DNA of 9,770 bases from an uncultured Bacilli bacterium (GCA_947631135.1 CANRKE010000047.1:1-9770); one strand, 5' to 3'; counted from the stretch's first letter, positions 1 through 7,033 are shown. A program made the numbers and translations. The notes: generated by a model not told the origin, from the letters alone.

Positions 1-563
1 AGTAATTCTGCTTGTTTATTTTGATGTCCTACTACTGTTATTTTTCCTGAAAATGTCTTTTCCATCATATCTGATTGATCAAATTCTGACTCACTTATCC
101 AAATGTATAGTTCATAATTCTTACTTGATGTTATCTCTTGATTATTTGTTAAAAGTAATTTATTATCTAATACATTTCTGAAATTACCATTACTTATTTT
201 TTCATCACCTGAATATAATGCCCATTTAAATTCTAAATCTGCTAGTTCAGGAGGTAGGCTAATATCTGTTATATTGATATCAACATAAGCTTTAGCTGTA
301 CCTGTATTATTTACTTGAAATGATATTTTGCTTGCCTTTTCTTTTATATCTTTATCATATATCGGTTGTATATTATCCAGTCTTATTGAATTTAGATTAT
401 CATCTTCATAACTTATTAGTAGTGTTCCAGCTTTTACTGAATTAGCTGGTGTTTTATTATTGGCTGATAAATATGAATAAGTTATTCCAATTATTAAAAC
501 TAACACTACTATTATCGCACTTATTAATGTTACTACTTTTTTCTTATTATTTTCCTTTTCCAT
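1..563 (-). CDS. SipW/TasA-type secreted surface protein, C-terminus beyond the window
   Basis: The gene starts at ATG 561-563 and stays open to base 1, so about 187 codons are seen and the 3' end is missing. A GAGAGG ribosome site lies about 13 bases upstream. A Lys-rich head (residues 1-9) is followed by one hydrophobic segment (10-27) that ends in ITYSYLS (27-33). This resembles the TYAYFS-like cleavage region of substrates of the SipW signal peptidase (TasA, camelysin and related proteins). The mature part continues with an Ala-Gly-Thr strand (45-47), an Asn-Thr-Gly-Thr turn (86-89) and alternating beta-strand residues, as in the TasA-like beta-sandwich. The product is probably exported and cell-surface or matrix associated, but its function is unknown. 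It has its own promoter and a structured leader, so it is expressed separately from the upstream block. No SipW peptidase gene is in view. The family call is by motif and not certain. Confidence 0.75.
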   Translation of the reverse strand, partial: MEKENNKKKVVTLISAIIVVLVLIIGITYSYLSANNKTPANSVKAGTLLISYEDDNLNSIRLDNIQPIYDKDIKEKASKISFQVNNTGTAKAYVDINITDISLPPELADLEFKWALYSGDEKISNGNFRNVLDNKLLLTNNQEITSSKNYELYIWISESEFDQSDMMEKTFSGKITVVGHQNKQAEL

Positions 564-584
564 TTTAATCCACAATCCTCTCAA

Positions 585-624
585 TAATAATAGAAAAAGC
601 CTACCTAAAAATATAGGTAAGCTT
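585..624 (-). terminator. Intrinsic terminator inside the leader of the SipW-type gene
   Basis: On the minus strand an 11-bp stem (624-614 with 607-597) with a 6-base loop is followed by five T and a further T-rich run. One position pairs as G-U in minus-strand RNA but would be a C-A mismatch in plus-strand RNA, which supports the minus strand as the transcribed one. It lies between the promoter at 723-751 and the start codon at 563, so it is placed to cut transcripts short before the gene. It may also stop read-through from the six-gene block upstream, which has no other visible terminator. Confidence 0.8.
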
Positions 625-716
625 AAGGCTTATAAGAATATCAATTCACCCCCCCCAACACGAACATATGTTTGCACATATTTCTTTATGGGGAGGGCTT
701 ACCCTATTCCTATTAC
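597..716 (-). promoter_or_regulatory. Structured 5' leader, candidate riboswitch or attenuator
   Basis: In minus-strand RNA three nested helices can form. The closing helix P1 pairs 707-697 with 622-613 (10 bp, one bulged G). P2 pairs the CCCUCCCC at 697-690 with the eight G at 656-649 (one G-U). P3 pairs 681-676 with 671-666 around a GCAA tetraloop at 675-672. The 3' arm of P1 is the 5' arm of the terminator at 597-624, so P1 and the terminator exclude each other. The GC-rich P2 stands out in very AT-rich surroundings. If the folded domain is stabilised by a signal, the gene downstream would be switched on. It does not match any riboswitch consensus I can recall, so ligand and class are left open. 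Confidence 0.65.
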
Positions 717-722
717 AATTCC

Positions 723-751
723 ATATTATCAAATATTTTTTATTTTTTCAA
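723..751 (-). promoter_or_regulatory. SigA-type promoter of the SipW-type gene
   Basis: A minus-strand TTGAAA (746-751) lies exactly 17 bases from TAATAT (723-728), which is preceded by TGA, an extended -10 feature. Initiation is expected near 715-717, just before the first helix of the leader. The promoter lies directly after the stop codon of the preceding gene, which makes the SipW-type gene a separate transcription unit. Confidence 0.7.
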
Positions 752-761
752 TATTATATTA

Positions 762-1130
762 CTATTTTTTTATAAATTGTTTATATATAATGTAGAATGC
801 TACACACCAAAATGGTATTGTAAACATTAACATTTGATAATTTTTACCTTTTATACAAATATATGTAGCAAATCCTAAAAACTCAAATGTATATAATAAA
901 AAACTAATAACATATACCCTATTCATATGAATTACTAATTTTTTAATGTTAAATAATTGAAAAATTATTTTAGATGTAGAAGCAATAATGCAGATTAAAA
1001 ATGGAATAACTGCACATACTGTTATCAAATCTTTTGCTTTTATAAGTATATAAGTTAAAGCTGTAATAATAATTAAATATGGTAATATTTTTAAAATGCA
1101 AAACAATATCTTTATATTATTATTTTTCAT
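762..1130 (-). CDS. Small integral membrane protein, about four membrane segments
   Basis: This 122-residue protein is almost wholly hydrophobic, with likely membrane segments near residues 7-29, 33-57, 68-86 and 96-117. Short Lys-rich connections lie between them and a Lys-rich tail follows. No catalytic motif is seen and I do not recognise a family. ATG 1128-1130 is supported by AGGTG six bases upstream. The start lies inside the end of the nuclease gene (11-base overlap), which suggests translational coupling in one operon. It is the last gene of the block, with a stop (TAG) followed directly by the promoter of the next unit. Its link to the nuclease suggests a partner role such as membrane docking or immunity, but that is inference from position only. 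Confidence 0.7.
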   Translation of the reverse strand: MKNNNIKILFCILKILPYLIIITALTYILIKAKDLITVCAVIPFLICIIASTSKIIFQLFNIKKLVIHMNRVYVISFLLYTFEFLGFATYICIKGKNYQMLMFTIPFWCVAFYIIYKQFIKK

Positions 1131-1863
1131 TTTCTACACCTATTAATTTACTATCTCCAGTTTTATAATCTATCTCTATTCCATCTTCTACATTATATAC
1201 AAACACATTAAATGATATACCCTTACCTTTATCTTCAACAGATAAAGCTTCCATTAATACTCCACTTGCAAGTAAGTTATCATTATTAAATATTGGTGTA
1301 ACCCTATATAATACATGATTGTTAGTTTCTCTTATATAATCAGCAACTTTATTTTCAAATTCAAGCATACCAATAGTATTCATCTGTCTTGTACAAGTTA
1401 TTAGATTCTTTTCGTTTGCATTTTCACCAGTTAATTGATAACCAATTAGATGACATCTATTATAAAGATATTTACCATCTACTATATCATATTTTACTGT
1501 ATGCCATCCACTGGGTTTAATCATTCCAATACTACCTCTTTTTTCAGTAGGCATCAAGTCTTTACCAATATTTGCAAATGCTACCCCACATCTATTTAAA
1601 TTATCTAAATTACTATATTCTTCAAATGAATTTGTATTTTTATATTCATCACTAAAATTTGGAATATTATTATTTATTACTACATAATTATTTCCAGAAT
1701 ATTCAGGTATATTTGATATATCATATGAATTATTATCTTCTATTTTAATTGCTTGTGTATACTTTAATATATCATCTTTATAATAGTTAAATAATTCAAA
1801 TGCTAATATTAAAATAATTATTATTACTATTCTTATAATATATTTCTTACTTCTTTTATTCAT
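1120..1863 (-). CDS. Membrane-anchored DNA/RNA non-specific endonuclease
   Basis: This is a beta-beta-alpha metal nuclease of the Endonuclea_NS_2 type, related to streptococcal EndA and secreted DNases. It would cut nucleic acid outside the membrane. Residues 9-26 form a single N-terminal membrane anchor or signal and residues 27-90 are an Asn/Tyr-rich linker. The nuclease core runs from about 91 to 225. The active-site signature is NRCHL (135-139), with His138 as the expected general base. It continues into GYQLTGENANEKNLITCTR, and Asn162 in the following MN is the probable metal ligand. The usual DRGH motif is replaced by N-R-C-H, a variation that also occurs in streptococcal DNases as NRSH-like forms. 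The length (247) is normal for the family. The start ATG 1861-1863 has a GGTGAT site. The gene follows the hydrolase gene by 13 bases. It could serve nutrient DNA use, DNA uptake or defence; the sequence does not decide. Confidence 0.88.
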   Translation of the reverse strand: MNKRSKKYIIRIVIIIILILAFELFNYYKDDILKYTQAIKIEDNNSYDISNIPEYSGNNYVVINNNIPNFSDEYKNTNSFEEYSNLDNLNRCGVAFANIGKDLMPTEKRGSIGMIKPSGWHTVKYDIVDGKYLYNRCHLIGYQLTGENANEKNLITCTRQMNTIGMLEFENKVADYIRETNNHVLYRVTPIFNNDNLLASGVLMEALSVEDKGKGISFNVFVYNVEDGIEIDYKTGDSKLIGVENEK

Positions 1864-1876
1864 AATATCACCACTA

Positions 1877-2503
1877 TTATTTAATCATTAATACACATTT
1901 AATATTATTATCAATTAATTTACAAAATTTTTTCCCTAATTCTATATCACCAACTATACTACCATAATGTATAGGTACTACAATAGAAGGTTTAATCATA
2001 TTACAAAGATGAGCAGCTTCTTTATAATCCATAGTAAAAACTCCACCAATAGGTAAAAATGCAACATCACAATTTACTTTCATATTTTCATCTGTTTCAT
2101 CTGTATCACCTGCAATATAATATTTAATATTATTAATAGTTATTATATATCCAACCCAATTATTTTCTTTTTTATGATATTGTTTATTAGTATTATAACT
2201 TGGAATTGTATCAAAATTTATATCTTCTATATTATAACTTTTATTAGGTTCAACATAAATTACATTACTATAATTATTACTTTTAATATCATCTTTCATA
2301 CTTAGTGGTACAACTAAAATAGTATTATTATTTTTAACTTTATTAATATCATCTATACTATAATGATCATAATGACTATGAGTTATAAATATAATATCTG
2401 CATCATGTTTTTCTTCTTTTATTTTGAATGGATCAAAATATATTATCTTATCACCATTAAACTTTATACAACTATGTATTATTAATTCTATATTATCAAT
2501 CAT
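1877..2503 (-). CDS. Metallo-beta-lactamase-fold hydrolase (UlaG-like group)
   Basis: This is a soluble 208-residue metal-dependent hydrolase. The metal-binding signature HSHYDH lies at residues 42-47. A central YHKKENNWVGY segment (His110) follows, then AGDTD (Asp133) and PIHYG (His179), the order expected for a dinuclear Zn or Mn centre in the UlaG/UPF0173-like branch. No signal peptide is seen, so it is probably cytoplasmic. ATG 2501-2503 has a GGAGA site seven bases upstream. The gene lies 14 bases after the zinc-ribbon gene and 13 before the nuclease gene. Proteins of this branch include lactonases and phosphodiesterases. The substrate cannot be read from sequence, and no sugar-use genes adjoin that would support an ascorbate-pathway role. 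Confidence 0.88.
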   Translation of the reverse strand: MIDNIELIIHSCIKFNGDKIIYFDPFKIKEEKHDADIIFITHSHYDHYSIDDINKVKNNNTILVVPLSMKDDIKSNNYSNVIYVEPNKSYNIEDINFDTIPSYNTNKQYHKKENNWVGYIITINNIKYYIAGDTDETDENMKVNCDVAFLPIGGVFTMDYKEAAHLCNMIKPSIVVPIHYGSIVGDIELGKKFCKLIDNNIKCVLMIK

Positions 2504-2517
2504 ATAATCATCTCCAC

Positions 2518-2973
2518 TTAACTATTTTTATATTTATTATTAGTAATTATTTCAATTTTTTCTTTTCTATAACAAAATACTGTTAATCTTTTTTTACATT
2601 TAGGACATTTAACATGTTTAATACCTATCTTATCAGGAAGTGGTAACTTTAATAAAGTCTTACATTTAGAACATTTCTTATATATGTGTTCTTTATCATC
2701 TATATTTCTTTTAATATTTAAAAATGGTTTCTTGATTATTTTAACTATCTTTAAATATAATTTATTTTCTTTTTTTCTAGCTTTAATATTCTTAGAAAAA
2801 AATCTATAAAACATAAAAACAAAAACTATTAATTCTAAATATATAATAATGTTATTTTTAGTAAATATATCTACTATTAATAATATTATATATATTTTAA
2901 AAAGAAATTTATATAATTCATCAATACCATATCTACCATTCATAAATCTTGCAAATTTATATATCCATTTCAC
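2518..2973 (-). CDS. Membrane protein with C-terminal zinc ribbon
   Basis: This 151-residue protein matches a clostridial family known to me by layout. It has a short N-terminal MNGRYGIDEL segment (11-20), two membrane segments (about 22-37 and 41-59), a basic R/K-x-x-E-N stretch (62-72) and a cytoplasmic zinc ribbon. The ribbon has Cys101-x2-Cys104 and Cys123-x2-Cys126. An extra Cys134 lies nearby. The function is unknown in the family as far as I know; a ribbon next to a membrane could bind nucleic acid or a protein partner. The start is GTG 2971-2973: GGGAGG lies seven bases upstream, and the nearby ATG meets a stop at once. The gene ends 14 bases before the hydrolase gene and begins 18 after the ATPase gene. 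Confidence 0.8.
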   Translation of the reverse strand: MKWIYKFARFMNGRYGIDELYKFLFKIYIILLIVDIFTKNNIIIYLELIVFVFMFYRFFSKNIKARKKENKLYLKIVKIIKKPFLNIKRNIDDKEHIYKKCSKCKTLLKLPLPDKIGIKHVKCPKCKKRLTVFCYRKEKIEIITNNKYKNS

Positions 2974-2980
2974 ATTTATA

Positions 2981-2986
2981 CCTCCC
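2981..2986 (-). promoter_or_regulatory. Ribosome site that fixes the GTG start of the zinc-ribbon gene
   Basis: GGGAGG on the minus strand lies seven bases before GTG 2971-2973. The ATG that overlaps this region is followed directly by TGA, so GTG is the only workable start. Confidence 0.75.
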
Positions 2987-2991
2987 TTATA

Positions 2992-5106
2992 TTAATCTAT
3001 ATTTAATGAATTATATATAATAGTAAATATTCCAATTAATATAGATATTAATATAATAATTATATTCATAGTATTACCTACAATATGATATAAAATAGTA
3101 AAATTAAGTATCATACATATATTATATAGATAAATCCAAAATAAATTTTGTTTAATGTTTTTAACAACTTTTTTACTTATTATAATTAAGTTTTGAATAT
3201 TAGATAAATTATTATTTATTAAAATTATATCTGATAATAATTTAATTCTATTATCACCACTACCCATACTTACTTTTACATCTGCTATTTTAAGAGCTTC
3301 AAAATCATTTATACCATCGCATACCATCATTATATTTTTATTATTTGATTTTATTTTCTCAATTACTTTTTCTTTATTTTCCAAATTAGATATATACTTC
3401 TTTATTCCACAAACATTCGATACATATTCTGTATTATCAGCATTATCTTCGCTAATCATTAAAACTTCCATATTTATATCGCTTAATTTACTAATACATT
3501 TTTTAGAGCTTTTTCTTATAGTATCACCAATACTTATAATAGCTATTACTTTCTTATCTTCTAAAACATATAATATATTATCTTTATTATTAATAAATTT
3601 ACTTTCATCTTCTTTATATTCATTTTTAATCTTTAATTTATTAAATATTTTATTATTTCCTACATAAATATCTTTTTTTAATACATATCCATGTATTACA
3701 TCTTTAGATATATCTAAATTATTATCTATATCATATAATGATACATTAAAATATTCTACATATTTTTTAAATGCACAACTCTCTAAATTATTAGTTCTTA
3801 CTAAAAGACTAGATACAATCTTTATAATTTCTTTATCATCATAATTACTATAATTTAATATATTAGTTATTCCTAAATATCCATTAGTTAAAGTACCAGT
3901 TTTATCAAATACTACTGTATCTATTTTACTTAATTTATCAAATATTGAACTATTCTTAATTAATATCCCATTTTTCAAACATTTTTTTTGAGCTTTTAAA
4001 ACAGTATACAAACTAGTAAATGGTAAAACTATAGGTGTTGATAACATTAAAACTATTGCAAGTATATTAATAGTATCTCTAATATCTACACCACATATAG
4101 TATATCCTACTAGAATAAATATTGATATAATACATAATAAATATATAATTTTTAATACTTTTTTATATTTAATTGGATTATAACTATATTTATCATTTAT
4201 AATATTTACATATGATTTATTTTTTACTACTCTTTTTTGTATACTACACTTTATATTACCATCTAAGATAATACTACCTTTTTTTATTTCATCTTTACTT
4301 TTTTTAAGTATAGGATTAATATTTGAATTTAATCTTTCTTCACTGATATATGCACTACCTTTATTTACAACAACATCAAATAAGACTTCATCACCAGTAT
4401 TATATTCTATTATACTTCCTTTTTTTAAATTAATTTTTTCATTATATGGATTACATAATATATCTCTAAATCTCTCAATTTTTTTACACATACTTTTATT
4501 AATATATTTATATAATTTAGTTGAATATATTAATACTATACATAAATCAAAATAAATATAATATATATAATTAACATTACCCAAAAATATATTAATAGAT
4601 CCATATATACTATATAAAAATGTAGATAATATACTTATAGATATTAATGTATATATATTAGGTCTTTTATTTATTAAACCTTTTATACCAGATTTAATAA
4701 TATCTATTGAATATAGTATAAATAATATTGAAATGTCCATTAATATCATTATATAATTTACTATATTTTTATCTATTATATTATTAGATATAAATCTATT
4801 ATATATTGATAAATAAAAAGTTATTAAAAGTAATATTCCAAATATAATTAATAATATTAAATCTTTTTTTGTATTATTAATTTTAATTATATTATCATTA
4901 TATATAGTAGTATCAAAACCTAATTCTTTAATAAAATAACAAATATTATCTAATGATATTTCATCAGTATATGAAATATCTATTGTATTTAATATTAAAT
5001 TTATTTTTATCTTTTCTATACCATTTTGATTTTCTAAATATTTTTTAATACCCCTCAATTGAAAGAAATAACTAATTTTATCTATTTTTAATTTAACACT
5101 ATTCAT
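2992..5106 (-). CDS. Degenerate P1B-type (heavy-metal) ATPase
   Basis: This 704-residue protein has the full layout of a copper-type P1B ATPase but many key motifs are altered. Residues 2-67 resemble a metal-binding HMA domain without its CxxC. Eight membrane segments lie near 82-100, 116-137, 151-173, 179-199, 317-338, 344-368, 656-676 and 680-698. The phosphorylation motif DKTGTLT (Asp401), GDTIR (527-531), DGIND (597-601) and the QNLFWIYLYN motif (653-662) are kept. The actuator TGE is replaced by NSN (260-262), the CPC ion site by T-P-I (357-359) and the nucleotide-domain HP by other residues near 443-446. The Gly before DGIND is Cys. It may therefore be phosphorylated yet not cycle normally, and classic Cu transport is doubtful. 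ATG 5104-5106 is chosen over an upstream GTG because AGGTGA then sits five bases away. It begins 14 bases after the propeller gene. Confidence 0.85.
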   Translation of the reverse strand: MNSVKLKIDKISYFFQLRGIKKYLENQNGIEKIKINLILNTIDISYTDEISLDNICYFIKELGFDTTIYNDNIIKINNTKKDLILLIIFGILLLITFYLSIYNRFISNNIIDKNIVNYIMILMDISILFILYSIDIIKSGIKGLINKRPNIYTLISISILSTFLYSIYGSINIFLGNVNYIYYIYFDLCIVLIYSTKLYKYINKSMCKKIERFRDILCNPYNEKINLKKGSIIEYNTGDEVLFDVVVNKGSAYISEERLNSNINPILKKSKDEIKKGSIILDGNIKCSIQKRVVKNKSYVNIINDKYSYNPIKYKKVLKIIYLLCIISIFILVGYTICGVDIRDTINILAIVLMLSTPIVLPFTSLYTVLKAQKKCLKNGILIKNSSIFDKLSKIDTVVFDKTGTLTNGYLGITNILNYSNYDDKEIIKIVSSLLVRTNNLESCAFKKYVEYFNVSLYDIDNNLDISKDVIHGYVLKKDIYVGNNKIFNKLKIKNEYKEDESKFINNKDNILYVLEDKKVIAIISIGDTIRKSSKKCISKLSDINMEVLMISEDNADNTEYVSNVCGIKKYISNLENKEKVIEKIKSNNKNIMMVCDGINDFEALKIADVKVSMGSGDNRIKLLSDIILINNNLSNIQNLIIISKKVVKNIKQNLFWIYLYNICMILNFTILYHIVGNTMNIIIILISILIGIFTIIYNSLNID

Positions 5107-5111
5107 AATCA

Positions 5112-5117
5112 TCACCT
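5112..5117 (-). promoter_or_regulatory. Ribosome site that fixes the ATPase start
   Basis: AGGTGA on the minus strand ends five bases before ATG 5104-5106. A longer reading from GTG 5113-5115 or ATG 5110-5112 would place the start inside or against this site, so those starts are less likely. Confidence 0.65.
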
Positions 5118-5120
5118 AAA

Positions 5121-6611
5121 TTATCCAACAGTATGAATATTCATATTAGTAGTACTATCAAAAATCCATTTATTATTTAATTTATCTGTTTTAAATATTA
5201 TCTTTAATGTGCCTAAATCTTGTTGTCCTAACATAATTTTATATGATCCATCCTCATATTTAATGTTATCTACATCAACAAAATAAGTAACACTATTAGG
5301 TAATTGTGAATAATCAATATCTACTTTATTAAAATTTAATCCACCATCAACAGTTGCATATATAATTGGAAAATTAATATCCTCATTGTTACTCAATATC
5401 ATTATTCCATTATTTTCATCATACATACACATATCAATCAAAGTACTACTAGAATTTGTAAATGGAACTTCTATTTCTTTCCATGTATATCCACTATCAT
5501 ATGTAAAATAGATTTTTTTATATTCTCCACTTCCCATTGACCAATCAGTTCCAAGTGCAGCATAACCAAATTTTTCATTTGAAAAACCTACAATTCTTCT
5601 TGTTATACTTTTTTCTATACTATCTATTCCATCAAATTTTATTTCTCTATATGTTTTACCGTTATCGTTAGATATTTTCAATATTGGATTTTCACCGTAG
5701 AAAAATGCAATTGGTAGTTTTTCATTATTGGATAAAAACCAACTATTAGTTTTTAATTTTTGTCCATTTCTATAAAATGATAATGTTTCATTAAGTTCTT
5801 CTTCAGTTATATCTGTATCTATATAACTTTCTCCATAATTTCTAGTAAACTTTAAAGTACCATTATTTATATAATAATCAACTTCCATCATACTATTTGG
5901 ATTAATTGGATCATCTTTATTAATTTTATCAAACACATAGGAATACTTTTCTTCATTTGGTATGCTTAATCCATTACTTAATTCAATAACTACTGCATAT
6001 TTACCATCACTCTTACCACCTTTACCACTTTTGTAGTCTTCAGGTGTAAGTGCCTCTACACTTTTATTGTTTCTAAAATCAAATATTGGAGAATCTTTAT
6101 CAATTTTTGTACCCATTTTATATTTTAATAAATATGAATTAAAATCGCCTAATCTAATTTGTTTTACTAATGGTATTTTTTTAATTTGCCTAGATAAATA
6201 TTCTATTTCACTGTTTTTATCATATTCAATTATTAAATCAACATTATTTTCATATGGTTTAACATATTTTAAATTACCTGTTGAATAATTATAAAAAGCA
6301 TTACCAGTATAGTTTAAATCTGAGTCATAACAATTAAGTGATAAAGTAAAATTATCGATTAATCCATTGTTATTTATACCTATTTCAAAAGATGAAATTG
6401 TATATTTACTTGACATATCTTCAGATTTATTAATTATTTCAATTATACTTTCTAATCCATATTTAGGTATATTCTTCTTTATTAAATTATATTTATTATC
6501 TCCATCAATAATTTTATTAGGTCTATATTTTAAATAGGTAGAACCCATAATTAAAATCAATATTATTATTATAAGAATTGTTATTATTATATATTTTCTA
6601 TTTTTTTTCAT
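5121..6611 (-). CDS. Membrane-anchored Asp-box (BNR) beta-propeller protein
   Basis: This 496-residue protein starts with one membrane segment (about 7-28) after a basic head, so the bulk lies outside the cell; no lipobox Cys follows. Residues 30-290 form a domain I do not recognise. Residues 300-480 carry three Asp-box motifs, SNDNGKTY (314-321), TYDSGYTW (370-377) and TVDGGLNF (420-427), spaced 50-56 residues apart. These are the turn motifs of BNR/sialidase-like propellers. No sialidase catalytic set (Arg triad, FRIP) is seen, so an enzyme role is not supported. A binding or structural role is more likely. ATG 6609-6611 is chosen because GGGTGA lies eight bases upstream. A longer frame from TTG at 6660-6662 would begin in the -35 box of the promoter. 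It is the first gene of the six-gene block. Confidence 0.8.
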   Translation of the reverse strand: MKKNRKYIIITILIIIILILIMGSTYLKYRPNKIIDGDNKYNLIKKNIPKYGLESIIEIINKSEDMSSKYTISSFEIGINNNGLIDNFTLSLNCYDSDLNYTGNAFYNYSTGNLKYVKPYENNVDLIIEYDKNSEIEYLSRQIKKIPLVKQIRLGDFNSYLLKYKMGTKIDKDSPIFDFRNNKSVEALTPEDYKSGKGGKSDGKYAVVIELSNGLSIPNEEKYSYVFDKINKDDPINPNSMMEVDYYINNGTLKFTRNYGESYIDTDITEEELNETLSFYRNGQKLKTNSWFLSNNEKLPIAFFYGENPILKISNDNGKTYREIKFDGIDSIEKSITRRIVGFSNEKFGYAALGTDWSMGSGEYKKIYFTYDSGYTWKEIEVPFTNSSSTLIDMCMYDENNGIMILSNNEDINFPIIYATVDGGLNFNKVDIDYSQLPNSVTYFVDVDNIKYEDGSYKIMLGQQDLGTLKIIFKTDKLNNKWIFDSTTNMNIHTVG

Positions 6612-6619
6612 ATACGTTT

Positions 6620-6625
6620 TCACCC
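6620..6625 (-). promoter_or_regulatory. Ribosome site that fixes the propeller gene start
   Basis: GGGTGA on the minus strand lies eight bases before ATG 6609-6611. No such site precedes the longer TTG reading at 6662. Confidence 0.65.
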
Positions 6626-6633
6626 ACAAAAAA

Positions 6634-6662
6634 AGTATATCAAATAAAAAGATAATAAGCAA
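6634..6662 (-). promoter_or_regulatory. Extended -10 promoter of the six-gene block
   Basis: Minus-strand TATACT (6634-6639) is preceded by TGA, an extended -10. A weak -35 TTGCTT (6657-6662) lies 17 bases upstream. Initiation would fall near 6627, leaving a short leader that just holds the ribosome site of the propeller gene. No terminator is visible between the coiled-coil gene and this promoter, so read-through from 6917 may add to expression. Confidence 0.55.
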
Positions 6663-6671
6663 TTATATAGT

Positions 6672-6917
6672 TTAAATTAATTTATTTTTATAATCTATTT
6701 CTCTTTCTAAGTCTTCATATAATTTAAATTTTTTTTCTTCAAGTTCTTCTATTTTTTTATAATACTTATTATTGATTTTTAAATTTTTCTTCTTCATTAA
6801 TTTATTTAATTCTAAATCAATATGATATATTTTATTTTCTATATTTTGTATTACAAAATCTATATTAGTTATCTTTTCTTTTATTAGTTCTTGTTTAACA
6901 TTAATATTTTTGTCCAT
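6672..6917 (-). CDS. Small coiled-coil protein
   Basis: This 81-residue, highly charged protein has no Cys, Trp, Pro or Gly. It consists of two helical stretches (about 8-45 and 52-80) with heptad-like Ile/Leu spacing joined by a short Asn-Asn turn, most likely an antiparallel helical hairpin. I do not recognise a family. ATG 6915-6917 is strongly supported by AGAGGGG five bases upstream and by a good extended -10 promoter. It diverges from the two-HTH regulator gene and points toward the six-gene block, ending 60 bases before the propeller start. A partner or antirepressor of the regulator, or a structural helper, is possible; this is position-based inference. Confidence 0.72.
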   Translation of the reverse strand: MDKNINVKQELIKEKITNIDFVIQNIENKIYHIDLELNKLMKKKNLKINNKYYKKIEELEEKKFKLYEDLEREIDYKNKLI

Positions 6918-6938
6918 AAAATCCCCTCTTAGTTTTTA

Positions 6939-6947
6939 ATTATAACA
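6939..6947 (-). promoter_or_regulatory. Extended -10 promoter of the coiled-coil gene
   Basis: Minus-strand TGTTATAAT is an exact extended -10 element (TGn plus consensus TATAAT at 6939-6944). No good -35 is seen, which is common with extended -10 promoters. Initiation near 6932 would give a leader of about 15 bases that holds the AGAGGGG ribosome site. Confidence 0.65.
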
Positions 6948-6953
6948 CATAAT

Positions 6954-7010
6954 AGCAAAAAAGTATAACTAAAAATGGCAATTAATTAATATTTTTTGCT
7001 TAGAATGGCA
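6954..7010. promoter_or_regulatory. Candidate operator region between divergent genes
   Basis: Two related 12-base copies, CTAAAAATGGCA (6969-6980) and CTTAGAATGGCA (6999-7010), stand exactly 30 bases apart in the same direction, about three helical turns. A perfect 9-bp inverted repeat, AGCAAAAAA (6954-6962) and TTTTTTGCT (6992-7000), spans the same region. It lies upstream of both the regulator gene and the coiled-coil gene, so the two-HTH protein is a natural candidate to bind here. This is pattern and position only. A convincing promoter for the regulator gene was not found in this stretch. Confidence 0.4.
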
Positions 7011-7020
7011 CAATATTTAT

Positions 7021-7026
7021 AGGTGA
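7021..7026 (+). promoter_or_regulatory. Ribosome site that fixes the GTG start of the regulator
   Basis: AGGTGA lies seven bases before GTG 7034-7036. The only nearby ATG (7026-7028) is followed at once by TAG, so GTG is the start. Confidence 0.65.
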
Positions 7027-7033
7027 TGTAGTA

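Noticed and set aside
2992..5106. Calling the ATPase a pseudogene
   Set aside because: The frame is open over 704 codons with all membrane segments and the DKTGTLT and DGIND motifs in place; motif losses are localised substitutions, not truncations or frameshifts.
5132..5145. Perfect 14-base palindrome TATGAATATTCATA
   Set aside because: It lies in the last codons of the propeller gene, is almost all A/T and has no loop or T-tract; chance is sufficient.
6067..6288. Plus-strand open frame of 73 codons
   Set aside because: It lies wholly inside the propeller gene on the other strand, has no ribosome site and shows no recognisable protein feature.
6612..6662. N-terminal extension of the propeller protein by 17 residues from a TTG
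   Set aside because: The extension has no ribosome site and covers the promoter elements; the ATG at 6609-6611 has a well-spaced GGGTGA.
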